The position numbers and the translations under genes are program-made. DNA of 7,456 nucleotides from NCBI GenBank assembly GCA_014796735.1, contig JAAVIG010000099.1:1-7456 (forward strand), read 5' to 3'. The notes under the pieces are model-generated. The model made no database searches. It was not told the DNA's origin and saw only the letters and a program-made list of their open reading frames with translations. Source of the stretch: Oscillospiraceae bacterium. Its GTDB lineage: Bacteria; Bacillota; Clostridia; Oscillospirales; Ruminococcaceae. Positions within the stretch are counted from its first letter, which is position 1. Each line of letters opens with the position of its first letter. Shown one piece after another: positions 1 to 5,308 of the stretch.

Positions 1-426
1 AAGGTAAATTATTCTGTTGAAAACACTCGTGTCGGACAGCGCACTGACTTCGATAAGCTGATCATCGAGGTCTGGACGGACGGAACAATTTCCGCCAAGG
101 AAGCGGTAAGCTACGCAGCAAAGGTACTTTGCGAGCATCTGCAATTGTTTGTGGAGCTTTCCGATGAAGCTAACCAGCCCGAGCTTATGGTTGAAAAGGA
201 CGACAAGAGCAAGGACAAGATACTCGAAATGACTATCGAGGATCTGGAGCTTTCGGTACGTTCCTTCAACTGCCTGAAGCGTGCTAACATCAACACCGTG
301 GACGACCTTATTACCAAGTCGCCCGAGGAAATGATGAAGGTGCGTAATCTGGGCAAAAAGTCCTTTGACGAGGTAAGAGCAAAGCTTAATTCTTTGGGCT
401 TTGACCTTGCGGAGCCCGAGGAGTAA
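1..426 (+). CDS. rpoA: DNA-directed RNA polymerase subunit alpha, C-terminal part (5' end outside window)
   Basis: This is the alpha subunit of RNA polymerase, the scaffold on which beta and beta' assemble; its C-terminal domain contacts UP-element DNA and activators. Only the last 141 residues are present and the reading frame is open from base 1. The first 60 residues match the end of the alpha N-terminal domain, including VENTRVGQRTDFDKL. An acidic, lysine-rich linker follows (about residues 60-79). The alpha-CTD starts near residue 80 with EDLELSVRSFNCLKR and ends with the helix-hairpin-helix-like NLGKKS. The DNA-contacting residues known from E. coli (R265, N268, G296, K298, S299) have counterparts at window residues R87, N90, G118, K120 and S121. 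The short tail ending in EPEE is ordinary for Firmicutes. rplQ follows after 72 bases with no terminator or promoter between them, the standard end of the alpha operon. Identification is certain. Confidence 0.98.
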   Translation, partial: KVNYSVENTRVGQRTDFDKLIIEVWTDGTISAKEAVSYAAKVLCEHLQLFVELSDEANQPELMVEKDDKSKDKILEMTIEDLELSVRSFNCLKRANINTVDDLITKSPEEMMKVRNLGKKSFDEVRAKLNSLGFDLAEPEE

Positions 427-498
427 GACTTGTAATGCTTTCGGTGCCTCAGCTTTACGCACATGAAAGCGAACTCTGTAAGAAAGGAGTATAAGCCA

Positions 499-831
499 AT
501 GAGAAAACTGGGAAGAACCAGCGATCATAGAAAAGCAATGCTCAGAGCTATGGTAACGTTTTTGCTTGAAAACGGCAAGATCGAAACCACGGTTACAAGA
601 GCAAAGGAAGTAAGAAGCGAAGCCGAGAAAATGATCACACTCGGCAAAAAGGACGATCTTCACAGCAAGCGTCAGGTATTCGCTTACATCACAAAGGAGG
701 AAGTCAGCAAGAAGCTGTTTGATGAAATTTCTCCCAAGTATAAGGATGTTAACGGCGGATATACCAGAATCATCAAGGTAGGTCCCCGCCGCGGAGATGC
801 GGCTGAGATGGCTATCATCGAGCTGGTATAA
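499..831 (+). CDS. rplQ: 50S ribosomal protein L17 (bL17)
   Basis: bL17 is a protein of the large ribosomal subunit that sits near the exit of the peptide tunnel. The frame encodes 110 residues starting MRKLGRTSDHRKAMLR, the diagnostic N-terminus of the family. It continues with the conserved region ENGKIETTVTRAKEVR and ends GPRRGDAAEMAIIEL, close to full length for the short Gram-positive version. An in-frame ATG at 463 would add 12 residues that no L17 carries. The ATG at 499 is preceded by GAAAGGAG at 482-489 and gives the canonical start, so it was chosen. It is the last gene of the ribosomal operon and is followed 20 bases later by a strong terminator. No anomaly was seen. Confidence 0.98.
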   Translation: MRKLGRTSDHRKAMLRAMVTFLLENGKIETTVTRAKEVRSEAEKMITLGKKDDLHSKRQVFAYITKEEVSKKLFDEISPKYKDVNGGYTRIIKVGPRRGDAAEMAIIELV

Positions 832-851
832 AATCGGTAAGACAAATATTG

Positions 852-890
852 AAAACAGACTGTCAAAAATCGGCAGTCTGTTTTTGTTTT
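852..890 (+). terminator. Rho-independent terminator of the rpoA-rplQ operon
   Basis: A perfect 11-bp inverted repeat pairs 852-862 with 874-884. It can be extended inward by a T-G and a C-G pair, leaving a 7-base loop (865-871). The descending arm runs into TTTTTGTTTT (881-890). The A-rich ascending arm means it could also terminate weakly in the other direction. It closes the ribosomal operon and insulates the next gene, whose promoter starts 10 bases later. Confidence 0.93.
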
Positions 891-899
891 GCGTGACTG

Positions 900-927
900 T
901 TGACTTTTCGTGGGAAAGTGGTATAAT
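900..927 (+). promoter_or_regulatory. SigA-type promoter of the JAMM-like/coiled-coil cassette
   Basis: TTGACT (900-905) and TATAAT (922-927) are separated by 16 bases: five of six consensus matches in the -35 box and a perfect -10 box. It lies directly behind the rplQ terminator. The expected start of transcription (about 933-935) falls on the AGGA ribosome binding site (934-937) of the GTG at 947, so the leader would be very short. Confidence 0.8.
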
Positions 928-946
928 AAAAGCAGGAAGTGGTTTT

Positions 947-1516
947 GTGGCACTTGAAAATCAGAGATACGGCAGGAATAAAAATACCCTTGTCAACAAA
1001 ACATATATCGGCGGCGGTGAATATAAGCGAAAGTATGATAACGCAACAGATAACCCCGAGGTCAACAAGTCGCTGTATGACTGTGCCAAAAAAGCTTTGA
1101 AGCACAGAAGCGGCACGGAGCTTGAGGATATGTACTGGATCGACGGAAACACGGGTGAAATCCTTCTGGAAGTTACCGACAGCACGGTAAAAAGGGCGAT
1201 CGTTTATTCGGACAAAATTAAGAACACCGTAAGAAAAAAGGACAATATTGTAACATTGCATACTCACCCGAGCAGTATGCCACCAAGTATTGAAGATTTT
1301 AACTCATGCTGCGCAAACGGGTATAAAATAGGATATGTTGCCTGTCATAACGGGCGGGTGTTTGAATATTCCTCTAAACAAATAATCGGAGAAAGACTGT
1401 ATAATTTAAGTATAGCAAAATTTGTAAAAAAAGGATTTTTAGAATTTGACGCTCAAGTTAAAACATTGGAGGAACTGCAAAAGAACTTTTTGATACATTT
1501 TAGGGAGGTGACTTGA
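947..1516 (+). CDS. JAMM/JAB-like putative metalloprotease-fold protein, function unknown
   Basis: No precise function is recognised. The protein has 189 residues, is soluble and has no signal peptide or membrane segment. Residues about 65-145 resemble a JAB/JAMM (MPN) fold: E71 or E75 in TGEILLEV as a possible catalytic glutamate, then TLHTHPSSMPPSIEDF with H105, H107, S114 and D117 as metal/active-site candidates, then the strand-rich GYVACHNGRVFEYSS. Such HxHP...SxxD modules occur in RadC-like and AMSH-like JAMM proteins and also at the C-terminus of some phage head-morphogenesis and polymorphic-toxin proteins. The N-terminal 60 residues (YGRNKNTLVN... HRSGTELEDMYWID) look like a conserved family-specific part. 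The GTG at 947 was chosen because AGGA lies 9 bases upstream and the frame further upstream overlaps rplQ and the terminator. The stop is one base before the next ATG, so translation of the pair is probably coupled. The ORF is solid; the fold call is by motif only and peptidase activity is inference. Confidence 0.75.
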   Translation: MALENQRYGRNKNTLVNKTYIGGGEYKRKYDNATDNPEVNKSLYDCAKKALKHRSGTELEDMYWIDGNTGEILLEVTDSTVKRAIVYSDKIKNTVRKKDNIVTLHTHPSSMPPSIEDFNSCCANGYKIGYVACHNGRVFEYSSKQIIGERLYNLSIAKFVKKGFLEFDAQVKTLEELQKNFLIHFREVT

Positions 1517-1517
1517 A

Positions 1518-1673
1518 ATGACTGAAAGAGAACTTTTTATCAATGATAATGTAGTCATTCCGGATTATATTAAATCAATGTCGTTGGAAGAAATTGAAAC
1601 GGAAATTGCGCGCCTTGAAGCGGAAGCCGCCAAGGAAAAAGAGAGAATATTGAAATCAATGAAAAAGGCTTGA
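1518..1673 (+). CDS. Small charged, probably coiled-coil protein paired with the JAMM-like gene
   Basis: This 51-residue frame starts at ATG 1518, one base after the stop of the JAMM-like gene. A strong AGGGAGGTG (1502-1510) lies inside the end of that gene. The N-terminal part is hydrophobic/mixed (LFINDNVVIPDYIKSM). From residue 22 the sequence is an uninterrupted, highly charged helix candidate, beginning SLEEIETEIARLEAEAAKEK, with Leu/Ile at heptad-like spacing (I26, I30, L33), which suggests a short coiled coil or a helical hairpin partner. The size, tight coupling and shared promoter and terminator suggest that it works with, or controls, the upstream protein. An antitoxin-like or adaptor role is possible, but I recognise no named family. 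The gene is short, but its ribosome binding site, position and composition make it very likely real. Confidence 0.78.
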   Translation: MTERELFINDNVVIPDYIKSMSLEEIETEIARLEAEAAKEKERILKSMKKA

Positions 1674-1691
1674 CATTTGAGTTAACATTTT

Positions 1692-1721
1692 AAGCGTTTG
1701 CGTTAATGCAGACGCTTTTTT
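1692..1721 (+). terminator. Intrinsic terminator of the JAMM-like/coiled-coil cassette
   Basis: AAGCGT (1692-1697) pairs with ACGCTT (1712-1717). The stem continues inward through T-G, T-A, G-C, C-G and G-T pairs to a TTAA loop (1703-1706). The 3' arm merges into six T residues (1716-1721). It lies 18 bases after the stop of the 51-residue gene and ends the cassette before the glycosyltransferase promoter. Confidence 0.88.
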
Positions 1722-1729
1722 ATACCGTT

Positions 1730-1751
1730 CCCCGATGTTTCCCCGATGTTT
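1730..1751. repeat. Tandem 11-bp direct repeat
   Basis: CCCCGATGTTT occurs twice with no spacer (1730-1740 and 1741-1751), between the cassette terminator and the next promoter. The second copy runs into more T residues. It could be replication slippage or a duplicated protein-binding site. No function can be assigned. Confidence 0.85.
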
Positions 1752-1763
1752 TTTTACCGCGGA

Positions 1764-1792
1764 TTGACATATTGTACAAAAATTGGTATAAT
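1764..1792 (+). promoter_or_regulatory. Consensus SigA promoter with extended -10, glycosyltransferase operon
   Basis: TTGACA (1764-1769), a 17-base spacer and TATAAT (1787-1792) match the vegetative consensus at all twelve positions. TG at 1784-1785 adds the extended -10 element (TGnTATAAT). Transcription would start near 1799, giving a leader of about 55 bases before the chosen TTG start. The first gene downstream is the GT2 glycosyltransferase. Confidence 0.92.
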
Positions 1793-1854
1793 AATAAAGC
1801 GTATGGACAGGATATATCAGTACTTTAATATTTCTTTGAAAAGTGGTGATTGGA

Positions 1855-2823
1855 TTGGAGCATTTGCTGTCGCTGGTGGTTCCGTGCTATAACGAGGAAG
1901 AAAATATACGTATGTTTTACGAAGCGGTGACCGGGCAATACGAGGCTCTTTTGGGAATGGGAGTAAAAACCGAAATAATATTTGTGGACGATGGCTCCTC
2001 CGACGGCACTGTCAGAGAGGTTTACGGTCTTCAGGATACTTGTGCGGAGGTAAAGCTTGTAGAGCTGTCGAGAAATTTCGGAAAGGAAGCCGCCATGTAC
2101 GCTGGACTGCTTGAAGCGACCGGCGACTTAACCGCCATTATCGATGTTGATCTGCAGGACCCGCCGTCGCTGCTTCCGCAAATGGTAAAGTCGGTCATAT
2201 CGGGTGAGTGCGACTGCGTGGCAACAAGGCGCGTTTCACGACAGGGCGAGCCTCCGATACGTTCTTTCTTCGCAAGACTTTTCTACAAGATAATGAATAA
2301 GCTTTCCGATGTGCAGCTTATGGACGGAGCGCGTGATTTCCGCGTTATGAGCCGTGAAATGACCGATGCCATACTGGAGGTTTCGGAGCGTAACCGTTTT
2401 TCTAAGGGTATTTTCGCTTGGGTTGGATTTAAGACAAAGTGGCTTGAATATGAGAACATTGAGCGTACTGCGGGAAAAACAAAATGGTCGTTTTTTAAGC
2501 TGTTTGTTTACGCGGTGGACGGGCTGACAGCCTTTTCCGCCAAGCCGCTTTCAATAACGTCCTTTATCGGTCTGCTGTTTTGTTTTATTTCATTGCTGCT
2601 GATAATTCTTATTATTGTACGCAAGCTGATATTCGGCGATCCCGTGGACGGATGGCCGTCTTTGGCGTGCATTATTTTCTTTGTTGCGGGGATACAGCTT
2701 TTTTGTATAGGCATAGTAGGGCTTTATGTTTCCAAAACCTATTCAGAATCAAAGAGACGTCCTGTATTTATTAAAAGAAAATCTAAAAGAGAGAAAAAAG
2801 AAATTTCGGATAAACAGCATTAA
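1855..2823 (+). CDS. Polyprenyl-phosphate glycosyltransferase, GtrB/DPM1-like (GT2 family)
   Basis: The predicted role is transfer of a hexose from a nucleotide sugar to undecaprenyl (polyprenyl) phosphate on the cytoplasmic face of the membrane. The protein has 322 residues. The GT-A catalytic domain begins LSLVVPCYNEEENIR. It has the nucleotide-binding DDGSSDGT at 45-52, the metal-binding DVDLQDPP at 97-104 and the acceptor region DGARDFRVMSRE near 157-168. Two hydrophobic helices (about 234-256 and 268-293) and a very basic tail follow, the typical GtrB/CsbB/YkoT layout and length. Starts at GTG 1843, GTG 1846 and TTG 1855 are all in frame. I prefer TTG 1855 because AGTGGTGAT (1842-1850) looks like its ribosome binding site and the protein then begins MEHLLSLVVP, as family members do. 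The sugar and the final acceptor cannot be read from sequence. The gene is followed after 53 bases by a GT-C enzyme, its likely user of the lipid-linked sugar. Confidence 0.93.
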   Translation: MEHLLSLVVPCYNEEENIRMFYEAVTGQYEALLGMGVKTEIIFVDDGSSDGTVREVYGLQDTCAEVKLVELSRNFGKEAAMYAGLLEATGDLTAIIDVDLQDPPSLLPQMVKSVISGECDCVATRRVSRQGEPPIRSFFARLFYKIMNKLSDVQLMDGARDFRVMSREMTDAILEVSERNRFSKGIFAWVGFKTKWLEYENIERTAGKTKWSFFKLFVYAVDGLTAFSAKPLSITSFIGLLFCFISLLLIILIIVRKLIFGDPVDGWPSLACIIFFVAGIQLFCIGIVGLYVSKTYSESKRRPVFIKRKSKREKKEISDKQH

Positions 2824-2876
2824 AAATAATTCTCTGTTTTTATTTCAAAAAAGTGTAGGAAAGGCGAATTATAACT

Positions 2877-4646
2877 ATGAAAACAAATCAACACAAGCGC
2901 AAAGCATATCTGCTTTTGCCGTTGATCATTATTGTATGCAACTGCCTTATGCTATTGATTTTTGCGGGGAAAAAGGATTTTCATATTGACGAGGTATGGT
3001 CTTACTCGCTTTCAAACAGCTATAAAAAACCTTTTTTGTATTATTGGCAGATAGGTACGGGAGAGATCGGCTCGGAAACAAGAAATTATAAGCTGAGCGA
3101 AGGAGAAGAAAATCCTATTCTAATTGACAAAGACAACAAATTCTATGAACAGTGGCACAGCGGCGAGGAGTTTCACAACTACTTAACGGTACAGGAGGGC
3201 GAGCGTTTCAATTACTCAAACGTATACTACAATCAAACCTGTGACGTACACCCGCCACTGTACTATTTCCTGCTGCATACGGTTTGTTCATTTTTCCCCG
3301 ATGGGTTTTCCAAATGGTATGCGGCTGTTATAAATCTCTTTTTTTATTCTCTTTCCTTGATCGCGCTGTTTTTTCTCGGTCGGCAGGTATTCAAATCGGA
3401 TAAAAAAGCACTGCTTGCCGCTGCGGTTTGGGGATTGTCCCGGGCGGGACTGAGCAACGCAGCCTTTTTGCGTATGTATATGGTGATGGCTTTTTTCACC
3501 ATACTGCTTGCTTACTTTCATATGCGGCTTATTGAAAATTATAAGCTCAAATACGTGGCTTTGATTTTTGCGGTCAATCTGGCGGGATTTCTCACTCAAT
3601 ATTATTTTTACATATTTTCGTTTTTCATAACCGCGTCGGTTTGCATTTATCTGCTGTTTAAAAAGCGGATAAAGCAGCTTTTGATATACGCTTTTACGGT
3701 GCTTGCTTCCGTTGGAGCGGCACTGCTTGTTTTTCCCGCGACGCTCGTTCATCTTACCCAGGGAGTTTACACCGACAGAACCGTAGACGGACTGACAGGG
3801 TTATTTGACAGAAGCAATTTGCTTACATATATATTACAGGATTATACAGGACTTGCATATAACGGAAAAACGCTGCTTGTGGATCTGCTGCCCGTTGCCG
3901 TTGTTGCGGCTGCGCTGTTATATTGGCTGAAATTCTGCAAAAAGGAAACCCACCGTAAAGAAAAAATTACCGCCGTTATCGGAAGTGTTCACGCGGATTA
4001 TACCGTTTTGTTGATCGCGCTGATAATTTCGGGCATAGCGATAGGGAAAATTTCTCCTTATATGCCGTATTTTAACGACAGGTATGTTTTTGCTCTTCTT
4101 CCCTTGTTTGCGCTGCCGTTTGTTAGCATTGTCTGCTTTTTTGCAAAAAAGGCGGCATGCAGATTTAAAAAAGAAAAATACGCTTTTATTTCGGCAGCGG
4201 CTGTGTTAATGGTTTTTGCGGTGTTAAGCAACACATTAAATGAGAACAGATATTTTGGAAAAAGCCGCAATTCATCGGAAATCGACAGTATTCTTGCGGA
4301 AGCTGCCGATGGGGGAACATTTTACTATGTAGCACAGCGGGAATATATGATCCATGCATTTTCCGTTATGTTTAAAAATTCGGATAAGGTTTACCCCGCA
4401 CATGAATTTGACGATTCGCTGGTGAAAAGAATAAATGATAATGAAGTCAACGCCGAAGCTGCTTATATACTCCTTGAAGCTGTGGGATATTCCGACGATG
4501 ATTATTATAAGTCGTCGTTTAAAAACGGTATAAACTATATTTTAAGCGAAGAGCTTGATCACGATTTTGAGCTTATAACGGATTTTTATTTCGGCAATGA
4601 TATTTACGGAGATCTGTATCATTTGTACAAGGTGAATTACAAGTAA
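2877..4646 (+). CDS. Multi-spanning GT-C glycosyltransferase (GT39/ArnT/PMT-like)
   Basis: The 589-residue integral membrane protein probably takes a sugar from polyprenyl phosphate on the outer face of the membrane and adds it to a glycan, teichoic acid or protein. Helix 1 spans about 11-30. It is followed by FHIDEVWSYSL, whose D38-E39 pair sits where GT-C enzymes carry the catalytic acidic residue of the first outer loop. That loop is long (about 31-122) and ends with the characteristic DVHPPLYYFLLHTVCSFFP (123-141). About ten more hydrophobic segments follow up to near residue 455. The last 130 residues or so (from ENRYFGKS) are soluble and probably extracytoplasmic. The start at ATG 2877 has AGGAAAGG at 2857-2864, a somewhat wide 12-base spacing, but nothing better lies in frame. 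No terminator or promoter separates it from the GT2 gene, so the two form one operon. Acceptor and sugar are unknown. Confidence 0.88.
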   Translation: MKTNQHKRKAYLLLPLIIIVCNCLMLLIFAGKKDFHIDEVWSYSLSNSYKKPFLYYWQIGTGEIGSETRNYKLSEGEENPILIDKDNKFYEQWHSGEEFHNYLTVQEGERFNYSNVYYNQTCDVHPPLYYFLLHTVCSFFPDGFSKWYAAVINLFFYSLSLIALFFLGRQVFKSDKKALLAAAVWGLSRAGLSNAAFLRMYMVMAFFTILLAYFHMRLIENYKLKYVALIFAVNLAGFLTQYYFYIFSFFITASVCIYLLFKKRIKQLLIYAFTVLASVGAALLVFPATLVHLTQGVYTDRTVDGLTGLFDRSNLLTYILQDYTGLAYNGKTLLVDLLPVAVVAAALLYWLKFCKKETHRKEKITAVIGSVHADYTVLLIALIISGIAIGKISPYMPYFNDRYVFALLPLFALPFVSIVCFFAKKAACRFKKEKYAFISAAAVLMVFAVLSNTLNENRYFGKSRNSSEIDSILAEAADGGTFYYVAQREYMIHAFSVMFKNSDKVYPAHEFDDSLVKRINDNEVNAEAAYILLEAVGYSDDDYYKSSFKNGINYILSEELDHDFELITDFYFGNDIYGDLYHLYKVNYK

Positions 4647-4694
4647 AAAACACTGTGTTATAAAGTCTTTTCGGATACAGTTAAAGTTTACGTT

Positions 4695-4732
4695 AAAACA
4701 GAGCCTGTTATAGTAAGGCTCTGTTTTATTTT
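4695..4732 (+). terminator. Intrinsic terminator of the glycosyltransferase operon
   Basis: A perfect 12-bp inverted repeat pairs AAAACAGAGCCT (4695-4706) with AGGCTCTGTTTT (4716-4727) around a 9-base loop. It is followed by ATTTT and lies about 50 bases after the GT-C stop. The A-rich left arm could make it bidirectional. The rest of 4647-4808 holds no gene that I can support; it is the upstream region of spoVAC. Confidence 0.92.
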
Positions 4733-4808
4733 ATCCGCATTGAATATTTAACTTAAAACAAGAAAAACTAAAACAAAATCAAAATATCTCGGAAAGGAAA
4801 GCAAGAAA

Positions 4809-5255
4809 ATGAAAATGACAAACACGGAATACGATAAGCTTGCCAAAAAGCACTCGCCAAACACAAAGCTGTATCTTACGCTGCCTAAAGCCTTTGTTAT
4901 AGGCGGTCTGATCTGCTGCTTGGGACAGGCTCTTTTTAATTTATACACCTATCTTGGAATGACAGAGATGAACGCCCGCTCGGTGACCTCTATAACACTT
5001 ATATTTTTAAGCGCATTGTTTACGGGGTTAAAGCTGTACGACAAGATCGCAAAGCACGGAGGAGCGGGCACTCTGGTTCCCATTACGGGCTTTGCCAACT
5101 CGGTAGTGTCTCCCGCGCTGGAGTTTAAAACCGAGGGATTTATTTTAGGTACGGCCGCAAAGATGTTTATTATAGCGGGGCCCGTTATCGTTTACGGAAT
5201 AGCCGCTTCGGTACTGTACGGGATCATTTTGTATATTTTTCAGATAATGCAGTAA
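4809..5255 (+). CDS. spoVAC: Stage V sporulation protein AC (SpoVAC), DPA channel component
   Basis: SpoVAC is an inner forespore/spore membrane protein needed for movement of Ca-dipicolinic acid. In B. subtilis it behaves as a tension-gated channel for DPA release in germination. The product has 148 residues, close to the B. subtilis length of about 150. Features are a soluble N-terminus with YDKLAKKHSPNT, a first membrane helix around 27-50 (KAFVIGGLICCLGQALFNLY), a second around 58-76, the family loop GGAGTLVPITGFANSVVSPA (84-103) and a hydrophobic C-terminal region from 118 to 146. The ATG at 4809 follows GGAAAGGA (4791-4798); a second in-frame ATG at 4815 is less well spaced. It is the first gene of a spoVAC-D-E cluster. 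A SigG promoter would be expected upstream, but I found only a weak candidate. The identity is clear from the motif and the neighbour spoVAD. Confidence 0.96.
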   Translation: MKMTNTEYDKLAKKHSPNTKLYLTLPKAFVIGGLICCLGQALFNLYTYLGMTEMNARSVTSITLIFLSALFTGLKLYDKIAKHGGAGTLVPITGFANSVVSPALEFKTEGFILGTAAKMFIIAGPVIVYGIAASVLYGIILYIFQIMQ

Positions 5256-5256
5256 G

Positions 5257-5293
5257 TTATGGCAGCTTAAGTTCTTGGTACGGGCTGCCGTAA
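5257..5293 (+). promoter_or_regulatory. Intercistronic hairpin abutting the spoVAD ribosome binding site
   Basis: Bases 5257-5266 (TTATGGCAGC) pair with 5284-5293 (GCTGCCGTAA) over 10 bp including one G-U, with a 17-base loop. No T-tract follows, so it is not a normal terminator. Its 3' arm ends directly against GGAAAGG (5294-5300), the spoVAD ribosome binding site. It could stabilise the spoVAC message end or set the relative translation of spoVAC and spoVAD. The structure is read by eye; a role is inference. Confidence 0.5.
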
Positions 5294-5308
5294 GGAAAGG
5301 AAAAAACA

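Noticed and set aside
111..464. Minus-strand open frame opposite rpoA
   Set aside because: It is antisense to the strongly conserved alpha-CTD, serine-rich in composition and has no ribosome binding site; a shadow frame.
463..498. Longer N-terminus for rplQ from ATG 463
   Set aside because: bL17 proteins begin MRKLGR; the extra 12 residues are not part of the family and ATG 499 has its own ribosome binding site.
797..946. Upstream extension of the JAMM-like reading frame into rplQ
   Set aside because: The extension crosses rplQ, its terminator and the promoter at 900-927; the GTG at 947 with AGGA upstream is the plausible start.
863..1267. Minus-strand frames opposite the JAMM-like gene
   Set aside because: They overlap a supported gene with a promoter on the plus strand and show no recognisable motif or start signal.
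2580..2989. Plus-strand frames overlapping the GT2 3' end and the GT-C start
   Set aside because: They are out-of-frame shadows of membrane-coding sequence; neither has a good ribosome binding site or protein-like composition.
3288..3752. 154-residue minus-strand frame inside the GT-C gene
   Set aside because: It is antisense to transmembrane-coding sequence, which commonly leaves long basic antisense frames; no motif or start context.
4742..4770. Possible SigG promoter for spoVAC: GAATA at 4742 and AAAACTA at 4764, spacer 17
   Set aside because: The -35 fits the SigG pattern but the -10 matches only part of CATnnTA; too weak to annotate, although a forespore promoter is expected in this interval.
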